Below, piece after piece: positions 36,101 through 45,500 of a DNA stretch of 64,000 nucleotides. The notes under the pieces were generated by a model. That model ran no database searches. It worked only from the letters and a program-made list of their open reading frames with translations, and was not told the origin of the DNA. A program made the translations under genes and the position numbers. How positions within the stretch are numbered: position 1 is the first letter of the stretch; every line of letters begins with the position of its first letter. The stretch covers positions 1,420,538 through 1,484,537 of the forward strand of contig WLWN01000001.1 of NCBI GenBank assembly GCA_012103575.1. The letters are read 5' to 3'. This DNA comes from Kiritimatiellia bacterium (lineage in GTDB: Bacteria > Verrucomicrobiota > Kiritimatiellia > WLWN01).

Positions 36101-39100
36101 TAGCCTTCTGGCTTCTAAATTCTCGAGTCACTTTTCCTTGAAAAAAGTTCGGACGATCTTCTTTTTCCATCTGCTTCCATGTATAGATCGCGTCTTCTTT
36201 ATCTTCTATAACGATCGCACAGCGATATTGAAAATGGTGGCGCCCTTCAAGCAGCGTATAACTCATCCGATACAAATCTTCTTTTTGACCCTCTCTTTTT
36301 TCCAGGAATGTAGCCATGTTATTGACTTGTTCCTGCAAGACCTCTTCTGTCTTTGCTGAAAGAGCCAAAACAAAATAAGGAGGCAAGCTGGAGAGTATCT
36401 CTGCAGCAAGGTCGTATTCTTGCAGAACCACATGGGCATTGGTCCCGCTCATTCCAAAAGCGCTAACGGCACCAATCCGACCTTTACCCGAACGCTTAGG
36501 CCATGGCTGGTTGTGCCTGTTTACGTAAAAAGGGCTTTCCTTCCAGTGGATGTAATCGTTTTCTTCTTCACAGTGCAGACTGGCGGGAATGATTTCATGA
36601 CGAAGGGACTCTACCAGGCTGATCATACTGACCAAACCGGAAGCTGCAAACGTGTGCCCAAAATTTGTTTTTGTTGAAGTTAAAGCACAATAGTTTTGTT
36701 TTTTTGTTGCACCCTTAAACGTATCATAGAGCGCATTAATCTCTACGGGATCTCCTAGTTTCGTACCCGTGCCATGAGTCACAATATAGCTAATGTCTTC
36801 CGGATTAATTTTCGCCTGTTCGTAGACATTTTTAAGCAGTTCAGTTTGCGCGACACCATTCGGCGCCGTGATTCCATTCGCTTTTCCATCATAGTTAATT
36901 CCGCTCCCACGAATAACTGCATGGACGGAATCTCCATCTGCTTCCGCTTGAGATAAACGCTTGAGCACAACCACCGCAACCGCTTCTCCAGGCACCATCC
37001 CATTCGCACGTTTATCAAACGTGTAACATTTACCGTTAGAGGATAACATCCCTGCTTGGCTCATACCAATAAAGCTACCCGGACTTAATGTGAGGCTAAC
37101 CCCGGCAGCAAGTGCGGTGTCACATTCCTGATTTCGCAAACTCAGACAAGCTTGATGCGCAGCTACCAACGAAGAAGAACAAGCCGTATTAATAGCCATA
37201 ACGGGTCCTTCTAGATTTAAGAAGTAAGCGAGACGAGATGCGAGGATCCCATTATGATTCAACGTCACTTCGCCTTCGTTTGCCAAGCGATCATAATCCC
37301 CCTCTTCCACTCCTACAAACATCCCAATTTTGTGGGTTTTAACATGTTTCGCTCCATAGCTGGCGTCTTCTAACGCTTTCCAGGATTCCTGAAGCAAGTG
37401 TCGTTGCCGAGGGTCCATCATTTTGGCTTCACGAGGAGAAAGCTCAAAAAATAAGGGATCAAATTCAGCTACACCCGGAATACAACCACTCCATTTGCAG
37501 TTCGTTTTATAAGGGTCTTGATTAGGGTCCCCGTACATCTTTTGCCAATCAAAACGATCGTCGGGAATTTCTTCAACGGCATCTTGTCCTTCAGATAAAA
37601 TCTTCCACATGGATTCGATATCACGCGCCTTTGGAAATCGTCCACTCATCCCTATAATCGCAATCGGCTCGTCCAACTGGGTTCTTCCTACACGTAATGA
37701 AAATCGCGGATGAACAGGACGTGTTCGCTTGGGCTTTACCGGCGCAGACGAAACTGAAGCAACTTTAACAGGAGGCGTTTCATCTTCTTGGTAAAACATC
37801 TGAATGAGGGTTTCGTGTTGGGTTAAAAAATGACCGGTAAGCCGCTCCAACGTTGAATGACCAAAAAACAATGCCGGTGTAATCTCAACCCCATAATGTT
37901 CTGTAAGTGTACGTGCGAATGCGGCTAAACTCAGCGAATCAAATCCAAAGTCAGCTAAGTTGGCTAAAACATCTAGTTTGTCTCGATTGATTTTAACAAG
38001 CTGACTCACTAACTCTTTTAAATCCCAGATCACGCATTCCTCCACGCTCAACCTTCTCATCTCGTAGCGCCTGCCTTTGCTCACAACGCTAGCTGTCATC
38101 GACGTGTAGGGGACAGAGGACTCTTGTGATAGACCCAGAAACTGATGCACACGATCCGGTTTTCCGACTAACACCAAATGCTGTGTCTTCTCTTGAGATA
38201 GAAGATCACCAAAGAGAGCTAACCCTTCCTGTGATTCTAAAAAGCGCTGACCACTGGATTTAAGATACAACTGAATTTGTTCACCATGGTCACGCCCTAT
38301 TCCACCATCCTTCCAGAGTGGCCAGTTGATCACGATCGCCTTGCCCAAACGTTTTCCTTGGGTTTGCAACTCATTCCGATAATCCGTATATGCCATTTGA
38401 AAACGGTTTCCGATAGCATAATCACAAGACCCAAAATCTCCCAGCATGGCGGAACTCGAAGAAAAGTAGCAGATAAAATCTAAGGGTTCTTCACTCAAGA
38501 CTTCATCGAGTGTAAGCGTCCCTTTTATCTTAGGATCCAATACGTTCCGAAAGCTCTCAATATCCTTTTCAAAGATGACTCGGGTTCCTTCAATTCCCGC
38601 TGCGTGAAGCACTCCATGAATGGGACCAAAACGTTTTTTTGCGATCTTTAACCCCTTTTTCATACTGTTTGAGTCACAAACATCTGCTTGGAGATAAAAA
38701 ACGGAACTGCCCGTTTTTTCCACCGCTTGAATGCGAGATTGCTTTTCGGGGGTAAGCGCTGATCGACCTGTCAAAATAAGATTTGCAGCATATTTTTTTG
38801 AAAGGTGTTCTGCAAACAGCAACCCAAGTCCGCCACAGCCACCTGTTATTAAATAAGTATCCCCTTGCTTGAATGGACATTTCTCACCTTCTTTTAAAGA
38901 AGTCGGCTTTACCTGACATATATGTCGCTTGCCGCTTTGATACAAAACACTTCGAACGTTGTCAGCCTGGAGTTCTCCCCAAAGTTTCTTCACCCAACTG
39001 TGCATACCCGTTTCATAAAAGACCACAGCCACGTTGGTCTTCGGAAAAGCCAACCCCAAAGATCGTTCGAACCCTATCCAAGATTCCACGTAACAACGCT

Positions 39101-39920
39101 CTAGTGTATTCTCAAACGGACCTGCTAATAAAAAACGTTTTGAATTCAGTTTAGCCATAGCCATCGTTTGAAGGATGTAAATGATAGAAGAAGGATCTTG
39201 AATACAACGAGAGTCTTCTAGAGCCCAGAGATAGAGGATCGCATCTATCTCATCGTGATCTTTCCGAATACACTTAAAGGCCTTTTCATACGTATCTTTA
39301 TCTGTCTCTGAAATGCTGTAATGGCATCTTGAATGTTTTTCGTAGTGACTGTTTTGTGAGATGAAGATTACTTTTGTTTGAGGATCCAGGGCTTTTATTT
39401 CTTTACGAAAGGTTCGTTGATTTTTTGTGCTGGAAAGAAAACAAATCAAGGTTTTAATCTGAACGGGAGAAGCTTTTGGCAAAGCTTGTTTTTGCCACAC
39501 TTCTTCAAAAGTCATCTGTTCATACCTGTCTTGATTAGACGGAATAGCCCTTTGGCTTATATTTGATTCGCCAAAATTTTCAGGCATCGTCTCTATATAA
39601 TTACGTCTTTCTAATCCTCTCATCCGAACGCAAATGTTTCCGTTTTCATCGCACAGATCAACATCGAGCTTCTGCGACACCTGCCCCGGTGTGCCCTTAC
39701 GGCTTTGAATCAGCACCCAAGGATTGGAAGGGCAACGCCCAAAGACTTCCATAGATTCTAAAGCAAAAGGCAATAACGGTTCAGGGTTCAGGGTTCTCGG
39801 TTTTTGGTTAATAAACGCTAAGCCAATAGAAACCTGAAGAACCGAGTCCAACAGGCTCGGATGAAGGGTGAAGTGATCTTTTGTACTGAGGATAGAGGAA
39901 GGCAGGGTCAATTCAGCCAA
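33072..39920 (-). CDS. Trans-AT PKS segment: (DH6)-KR6-ACP6-KS7-DH7-KR7-ACP7-KS8 start
   Basis: This 2282-residue segment is the middle of PKS gene 2. It opens with the C-terminal half of DH6 (HPSLLDSVLQ). KR6 follows (GGCGGLGLL near 355, Tyr in CDYAIG near 500), then ACP6 (GFDSLSL, 658). KS7 (750-1165) has TACSSS near 913, THGTGT near 1048 and KTNFGHT. DH7 has LADHVIQDQKLLPG near 1385 and HPSMIDSALQ near 1565. KR7 has GGVGGLGL near 1840 and Tyr in ADYSTA near 1984. ACP7 has GIDSI near 2140. Each of these two modules should yield an alkene. It ends in the KS8 stub. There is no AT, so malonyl must be loaded in trans. Confidence 0.93.
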   Translation of the reverse strand: MAELTLPSSILSTKDHFTLHPSLLDSVLQVSIGLAFINQKPRTLNPEPLLPFALESMEVFGRCPSNPWVLIQSRKGTPGQVSQKLDVDLCDENGNICVRMRGLERRNYIETMPENFGESNISQRAIPSNQDRYEQMTFEEVWQKQALPKASPVQIKTLICFLSSTKNQRTFRKEIKALDPQTKVIFISQNSHYEKHSRCHYSISETDKDTYEKAFKCIRKDHDEIDAILYLWALEDSRCIQDPSSIIYILQTMAMAKLNSKRFLLAGPFENTLERCYVESWIGFERSLGLAFPKTNVAVVFYETGMHSWVKKLWGELQADNVRSVLYQSGKRHICQVKPTSLKEGEKCPFKQGDTYLITGGCGGLGLLFAEHLSKKYAANLILTGRSALTPEKQSRIQAVEKTGSSVFYLQADVCDSNSMKKGLKIAKKRFGPIHGVLHAAGIEGTRVIFEKDIESFRNVLDPKIKGTLTLDEVLSEEPLDFICYFSSSSAMLGDFGSCDYAIGNRFQMAYTDYRNELQTQGKRLGKAIVINWPLWKDGGIGRDHGEQIQLYLKSSGQRFLESQEGLALFGDLLSQEKTQHLVLVGKPDRVHQFLGLSQESSVPYTSMTASVVSKGRRYEMRRLSVEECVIWDLKELVSQLVKINRDKLDVLANLADFGFDSLSLAAFARTLTEHYGVEITPALFFGHSTLERLTGHFLTQHETLIQMFYQEDETPPVKVASVSSAPVKPKRTRPVHPRFSLRVGRTQLDEPIAIIGMSGRFPKARDIESMWKILSEGQDAVEEIPDDRFDWQKMYGDPNQDPYKTNCKWSGCIPGVAEFDPLFFELSPREAKMMDPRQRHLLQESWKALEDASYGAKHVKTHKIGMFVGVEEGDYDRLANEGEVTLNHNGILASRLAYFLNLEGPVMAINTACSSSLVAAHQACLSLRNQECDTALAAGVSLTLSPGSFIGMSQAGMLSSNGKCYTFDKRANGMVPGEAVAVVVLKRLSQAEADGDSVHAVIRGSGINYDGKANGITAPNGVAQTELLKNVYEQAKINPEDISYIVTHGTGTKLGDPVEINALYDTFKGATKKQNYCALTSTKTNFGHTFAASGLVSMISLVESLRHEIIPASLHCEEENDYIHWKESPFYVNRHNQPWPKRSGKGRIGAVSAFGMSGTNAHVVLQEYDLAAEILSSLPPYFVLALSAKTEEVLQEQVNNMATFLEKREGQKEDLYRMSYTLLEGRHHFQYRCAIVIEDKEDAIYTWKQMEKEDRPNFFQGKVTREFRSQKAMEKIIGDLLKESASLENPQRYQETLYVLADLYCQGYTIDWRRLYGNTAPRRMSLPAYPFVKERYWIQRNADRGLGIAEKGKELHPLVHENTSDFEEQRFSSTFTGEEFFLADHVIQDQKLLPGVGYLEMARAAVEEVVGPTEKDEKVVQLKNIVWTRSLAVNQGRKEVHIGLFPEDNGEIQYEIYTTHPGDGKSKIRNLKSEIKSIVHSQGAVTFASLEKISPLDIKALQKNCQKNRLNAEQCYEVYKAMGFDYGPSFQGINEMYVGEGEVLAQLSLPFSVADTHDQFVLHPSMIDSALQASMGLAFSHQESGTHKKEYLPFALQSLEIFRPCPSNAWAFVRNSEEPSVQGIQKLDVDLCDESGNICIQMKGFSSRVFEGEMSLGTLMYQPVWKEKTLPTEGPSLKYTEHLVVLCEPGMLSQKTLETKMNGERCLTLQSKQKGIEKRFQMYASQVFKQIKTILHGRPKGKVLIQFVFSSKKERKLFSSLSGLLKTAHLENPKILGQLIEIDSGETEEGLLNKLKVNSRSPEDIHIRYREGRRMVSSCEEIPASQEEVNLPWKEGGVYLITGGVGGLGLIFAKEITGNTENTTLILTGRSDLSQERQDELNEVESLGAKVEYKQVDVTEKRAIASLIQSIQKNAGRLDGIIHSAGVIQDNFILKKTVAEFENVLAPKVAGTVNLDQASRDLPLDFFILFSSGAGAIGNPGQADYSTANAFLDAYAGYRNGLFTSKERQGQTLSINWPLWKEGVMGVDEATEIMMRENTGMVPMETLTGIQMLYQALASRQPQVIVVARDLERMQTFLVQESFEAETSLEKITESQPSSVNIDREVFEEKALDYFKEMLSSFLKLSPHHIEAEEPLEEYGIDSIMVTQLTNQLEESFGSLSKTLFFQYQTIKELTGYFLESHKEKLIDILNINETTVRIEPLAVGRASTKEKEITKRKPPRSRFRSVVIGSQEQHVSGALDIAIIGLSGRYPQARDLQTYWRNLQEGRDCITEVPLINTWG
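35490..35530. repeat. GGATTTCGGATT microrepeat inside DH7
   Basis: Tandem TTTCGGA/TTTTGGA units encode SKIRNLKSEIKS in DH7. The equivalent positions in DH2 (53780-53815) and DH6 (40120-40165) carry the GCGGATTG form. Confidence 0.75.
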
Positions 39921-40348
39921 CGCTTGGTTCTCTCCAATATAGATCTCTTCTCTATTCCCTGATAAGCAGGCCCATACTCAATCCCCATCCTTTTAAAGGT
40001 CGCATAGCATTCGTCAGCGCTTAAAACATTTTGAGCACACATTTTCTGCAAAGATGTCAGATCGAGAGGGGGTACTTGACCCGAAGAACTGAAAGTCGCT
40101 AGGCCTTGGTTATGGACAATCGAATTGATTGCGGATTCCGGATTGTGGATTGCGGATTTTTCATCCGTCGGATGGGCGGTGTAGATTTCGTAGGCGATCT
40201 CTCCGTTTTCTTCGGGGAAGAGCCCGATATGAATTTCTTCGACATGGCTGTTGGCAGGAAACTGTTTTTCCCAGACAATGTCTTTAAGCTGAATACTCTC
40301 TTCGGAGACTCCAACCGTCTTTTCTACGGCCGCTCTTCGCCATCTCAA
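39908..40348 (-). pseudogene. PKS DH6 middle fragment
   Basis: This 146-residue frame bridges two halves of DH6. It reads AAVEKTVGVSEESIQLKDIVW, HIGLFPEENGEIAYEIYT and CYATFKRMGIEYGPAYQGIE. One shift near 40338 separates it from EMAK of the upstream frame. A second near 39950 separates it from AELTLPSS downstream. Both look like one-base changes in AG-rich runs. The joined protein would have a complete DH with the HxxxG and DxxxQ motifs. Confidence 0.85.
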
Positions 40349-42524
40349 GATAGGCCATTCCAGGAAGGACCCTCCGGCCTTGTATCACATGATCCGCGAA
40401 GAAAAATTCATCCCCAGTAAAAGTCGAACTGAAGCGTTGCTCTTCAAAATCTGACGTGTTCTCATGCACCAACGGATGTAGTTCTTTTCCCCTTTCCGCA
40501 ATCCGCATTTCGCAATCCGCATTTCCTTCAATCCAATAGCGCTCTTTCTCAAACGGATATGTCGACAAACTGATTCGCTGCGGTTTCTTTTCGGTATGCA
40601 AGGTATTCCAATCAAACTCTACCCCCTTAACCCACAGGTCTAACAGCTTTGAGTATTTGCCTTTATGCACCCATACATCGATAATTTTGGCCATATCCTT
40701 ATCTGCAGCAAAAATCGATAAGGCCTTTCTGTCCCGTCTAATATTTCCTCTATACACATTTTTTGTATCTTCTTTGCCCTGAATAAAGGTTTGCAGCGTT
40801 TCCTTAAGTTCGTTGATTGAGCTCACGATAAATCCCAGTCGTTCTTCCATCGCTTCCCGCCCCACCTGAAGGGTATAGGCCACGTCTTGAAGACGTGGCG
40901 TCAAAGGTCGAAGGTCCAACGCCAAAGGATGGAGGTAATCAATAAGATGTTGGGCATACGCTCTGAGCCGATCTTCATTTTTCGCTGACAAAACGATCAA
41001 AACGGGGCGGTCAACAGGAACCTTCGACCTTCGACCTTGGACCTTGGACTCATCGAGGTATTCCTCGATGACAAGGTGTGCGTTTGCTCCTCCAAATCCA
41101 AACGAACTCACTCCGGCTCGACGAGGCACTGTATTTCCATTGGGATCTTGCAATGCTTTCCACGCTTGAGATTGCTGCACGACATAAAATGGACTGCCTT
41201 TTAAATCAATATACGGATTGATCTCATCGCAATGAAGGCTTTTGACTAGTCGCTTATGTTTCAGCTGCAAAATGACTTTTATCAAACCGGCGATACCCGC
41301 TGCTAATTCCAAATGACCAATATTGGTTTTTACGGAACCTAAGCCACAATGAGCCTCTTGAACCTGAGCCTCTTTCTCTCGATACAATGTTCTAAATGCA
41401 GTTTTTAATCCATTGATCTCAATTGGATCTCCCAATGCCGTTCCTGTTCCATGAGCTTCGATGTAACTGATCGTTCTAGGATCGACACCCGCTTTTCTGT
41501 ATGCACGAATGAGAAGTTCCGATTGAGCTTTAGGGTTTGGCGCTGTTAAAGAATTCGCTCGTCCTCCATGATTTTCTGAACTTCCTCGAATCACTGCATA
41601 TATATGGTCACCGTCTGCTTCTGCCGCTTCACGTTTTTTGAGAAACAGCATTCCAACCCCTTCGCCACGAACGTACCCATTGGCTTTATTGGAAAATGTT
41701 TTGCATCGACCATCCAGGCAAAGCATACCTGCATTGCTAAAACTTATATGCCCAGCCGGTATGGTAATGGTGTTCACCCCCCCGACAAACGCTTGATCAC
41801 ACCCTTCCGCTTCCATAGCCAAAATACCTCTATGGACAGCGACCAACGACGAGGAACAGGCCGTTTCGATCGGTTCACTCGGGCCATGTAGGTTTAAAAA
41901 ATAACTCATCCGGTTTGGACCTACAGAAGGGAGCATACCCGTGGAACTATACCCTTCAACGGCCGTGTTTGAGCTTCCCATCACATCCACATAACCGGTA
42001 CTTCCGGTTCCAACAAAGATACCTGTATTGGTTCCTGAAAGACTGGAAGCTGAATAACCCGCATCCTCCAAAGCCAACCAAATATAGGTCATCAACAGTC
42101 TTTGTTGAGGGTCCATCAACTCGGCTTCACGAGGAGATATTCCAAAAAATAGCGGATCAAAATCCCCTACCCCATCAATAAAACCTCCCCATTTGACATT
42201 GGTTTTATTAGGCTCTTTCTGAGGGTCCCCATATAACTCTTCCCAATCCCACCGATCTTTGGGTATCTCTATAATACAATCTTTTTCATCTTTTAGGTTC
42301 TTCCAGAATTCATCAATCGTGTTCGCCATCGGGAAACGACCGCTCATCCCAATGATGGCAACGTCCAGTTTGCCTCGCTCTTTTCTTTCTGGGATCTTTT
42401 TGAAAGGTTTACGATGAGTGCCATTGGGCTTGTGGATATTTTCCCTTAAGCGATTCATCATATTTTCAGCAACCTGTCGGGAGATTTTTCCCGTCTTGTA
42501 ATCTTGTGTCACTTTAGAAAACAA
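40284..42524 (-). CDS. Trans-AT PKS gene 2 start: docking region-KS6-DH6 (N-terminal)
   Basis: This is the start of the second PKS gene, 29 bases after the first gene's stop. Residues 1-50 (YKTGKISRQVAENMMNRLRE) form a short helical, possibly docking, region. KS6 (54-488) is complete: TACSSS near 222, EAHGTGTALGDP near 358, KTNIGHLELAAG. The post-KS linker ends YPFEKERYW. DH6 begins at HPLVHENTSDFEEQRF, with the catalytic His in FADHVIQG near 710, and then shifts frame. The HPLVHENTSDF region is nearly identical in DH7, suggesting recent duplication or gene conversion. A 12-residue stretch in the linker is microrepeat-encoded. Confidence 0.92.
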   Translation of the reverse strand: MFSKVTQDYKTGKISRQVAENMMNRLRENIHKPNGTHRKPFKKIPERKERGKLDVAIIGMSGRFPMANTIDEFWKNLKDEKDCIIEIPKDRWDWEELYGDPQKEPNKTNVKWGGFIDGVGDFDPLFFGISPREAELMDPQQRLLMTYIWLALEDAGYSASSLSGTNTGIFVGTGSTGYVDVMGSSNTAVEGYSSTGMLPSVGPNRMSYFLNLHGPSEPIETACSSSLVAVHRGILAMEAEGCDQAFVGGVNTITIPAGHISFSNAGMLCLDGRCKTFSNKANGYVRGEGVGMLFLKKREAAEADGDHIYAVIRGSSENHGGRANSLTAPNPKAQSELLIRAYRKAGVDPRTISYIEAHGTGTALGDPIEINGLKTAFRTLYREKEAQVQEAHCGLGSVKTNIGHLELAAGIAGLIKVILQLKHKRLVKSLHCDEINPYIDLKGSPFYVVQQSQAWKALQDPNGNTVPRRAGVSSFGFGGANAHLVIEEYLDESKVQGRRSKVPVDRPVLIVLSAKNEDRLRAYAQHLIDYLHPLALDLRPLTPRLQDVAYTLQVGREAMEERLGFIVSSINELKETLQTFIQGKEDTKNVYRGNIRRDRKALSIFAADKDMAKIIDVWVHKGKYSKLLDLWVKGVEFDWNTLHTEKKPQRISLSTYPFEKERYWIEGNADCEMRIAERGKELHPLVHENTSDFEEQRFSSTFTGDEFFFADHVIQGRRVLPGMAYLEMAKSGRRKDGWSLRREYSA
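41021..41048. repeat. 7-bp tandem repeat after KS6, four units, in frame
   Basis: The units are CCTTCGA twice and CCTTGGA twice. The 28-base length keeps the linker in frame. Confidence 0.85.
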
Positions 42525-42553
42525 TTTTTGCTGAAGTGTATCTATAGACCATC

Positions 42554-45500
42554 TTATTCCAATTCATTGAGTAATTCTGAAGCGTTGATTTCGTTATTTA
42601 GAAATTTGCCATATAATGCTTCTGAAAAAGATTGTTGTTGAGGATCTGCTTGTATAGCGCTGCGGCCGAAATCATTTGCTTGTCTGTCTTTTTCCTGCGT
42701 CATCTCTTCAATACAGTGGATGATTTCGTTTATGGTCGAAAACTCAAAGAAATCAGGTGGCTTTGTATCTACCGAAAACCTTTCATTCACAGAATCTGAC
42801 AATGCGGCAATGGTCATCGAATTAAACGAATATTCACTAACGCTGTTGTTTACATCAATTTCTGTTGGTGATACCGAGAGGATAGCCGCAATCATATTTT
42901 GCATTTCGTCCTTGATTGAGCTCGAATCAACGGGAATTTTTGGATCATTCTTTTCTACTTTCTCTTCTTCAGCACTCTGTGAGTTTTGCAAGTCAACTTC
43001 TACGGTGGGACCCTCCTCATCTGCACTGATTTCCTTCTTTATGACCGACGCATTGACCTGAGGGAAATAAGAGATATCATGCTCAAAAGAGTAAAGTGGC
43101 AAGCTTATCTTTTGTATTGAAAAAGGTTTTAAAACAACGGACCAATCAAACTCTTCTTGCGTTATCCATAACTCAACCAATGAATCAATGGTTTGATCTT
43201 CGAGGGGAGGATATTGTATTTTCGAAGATGATCTTTTTTTAGTACGCCCATACTTAACATCTGCGATACCGTGAATGCTATCGGTGTCGAAATCCTTTAA
43301 TATGGCCTTTAGTCTCTCTATTAAATCATCAAAAGAACTTATTTTTATGGATAGGCGATACTCAAGAAATGATTTAGAACTATTTGTTGTGTATACAATT
43401 CGTTCTAGCTGATTTGCTAACTTGGAATTTGATTCTAAAAAGTGAATAAACACTTCACAGTATGCATACAGGGATTTTGGTGATTTTGCAGATAAGCAAA
43501 TGGGATAATGAGAAATCTTTAATGGCGTGTCTTCTTCATCCCGTGGGATGTGTTCTTCTAGCAATGCATGCGCTGTTGAGCCGGAGAAATTAAAGGAATG
43601 AACACTCGCATAGCGCACCTGATTTTTTTCTTGGTTTTCCAGTATAGGAAACGGGTGTTGTTTGTTTACTAAAAACAAAGGGGATTTCTCTAACCGGATG
43701 TTTTTATTAACCTTTTCAATATGTAAGGTGGGCGGAATCGTTTTATCATAGAGAAGCATGACGGACTTGATTAATCCCGCAATTCCACTACCGGCTTCGG
43801 TATGACCAATATTTGATTTAATGGACCCTAACCCACAATAATTTGTCGGCAACGTAATTCCCTGTTCCTTTGCCAACTGCTTCAGGGCTTTAGCAATGAC
43901 ATTAAATTCAAGCGCATCGCCCATTTCTGTTCCCGTGCCATGGGCTTCCACATGAACCACCTGTCGTGGATCGACCTCGGCCCTTTTATAAACCTCGGTA
44001 ATCAATTCCACATGTTTAGGGCTGTTGGGTTGGACGTAAAAATAAGACTTTCCCCCATGGTTGGTTCCCGAAGACTTAATCACTCCATAAATGTGATCTT
44101 TATCTTTTACTGCTTGGTCATACTTCTTTAAAAATATGGCCGCGAACAATTCGCCTTTACTCCAACCGTCACCTCCATCGGCAAATGCTTTGCACCGCCA
44201 ATCTTTCGCTAAATAATCCATGGATTGGTACATGTAAAACGCGTTGGCATGACAGATAAAATTAACACCACCGGCAATCGCTGCCTCACAAACGCCGTAC
44301 TGAAGATCTTTAACGGCTTGGTCTATGGCGTATAAAGAACTACAACATGCCGTTTCAATTGCTTGACTGGGTCCATTCAGATCAAAAAAGTATGAGGTGC
44401 GGTTCGCAATACTGGATAAAGCATTGCCCGTCCCCACATAAGCCAATGACACCGCAGATTTAGCATCGGTCAAAAAATAGCTGTATTCACTACCCACAGC
44501 CCCAACATAAACCCCTACCTTTCGACCGGAAAAGGAAAGTGGATAATACCCGGCATCTTCAATCGCATGCCATGTGGCTTCCAAAAATAAACGCTGTTGG
44601 GGGTCCATGGCCATCATTTCTTCTTCTGACAAATTGAAAAATGCAGCATCAAATTTATCGGCATCTTCAATAAAGCCTGCATAAAGTCCTTTTAAATGTT
44701 TAATTTCTTGATCGTAAACACGGTATATAGATGTTCGACGTGGTTCAGGTAATTCCGTGATTAAATCATCCCCTGCTCTGATTTTGTCCCAAAACTCACG
44801 AACATTATTCGCCCCCGGAAAAAGTCCACCTATTCCAACAATCGCAACACCCGTATCTATATCAGATGAATTCGAGGAAAGAGTATGAGGTGTGGAAGAA
44901 GGGAATGGGCTGATTCCTCTATTTTCTAGATAGGGTGTAGATCCTCCGGATGCTGCGCCATGGCTGTCACCCGCCTTGACATTTACGGTCACGGTCGGTA
45001 ACGCCGGGGCTACTTCATGCGTACTTTGTGAAGGACTCCCTGAAGAGGGTTTAAGCTGCATATAAGCACAGATCTCTTCTTCAAACTCATCCACAAGGAA
45101 CTCAACGATATCCTCAATATTGGTATACTCAAACATCGTTGTCGGGGGTATATCCATCTTCATTCGATGACTCATCTGATCGGTTAACTCATTGACTGCA
45201 ATAGAATCCAACCCCAGCGGTTCTAAACTTTCATCTAAGGGTACTTCTTCAACGTCAACCTTTAAAAAATCAGCTATATTTTTTTGGAGTTCAGCTGTGA
45301 ATAGCTCTTTTATGTCTCCCGTCTCTATATCTGCTGATTCAGGATGATCGGGTGTCCCGCTTGCATGTGCCTCGTTTTGTGAAACGGATTCAGGCTGATT
45401 GTTTCTGGCGTTAATGGGTTCCTGCGGTTTTTCTTTTGTTTTAGCCGCTAAACTGGAACTCGTAGTGGGGAGGTTTTGAAATGACTTACAAAAATAACCA

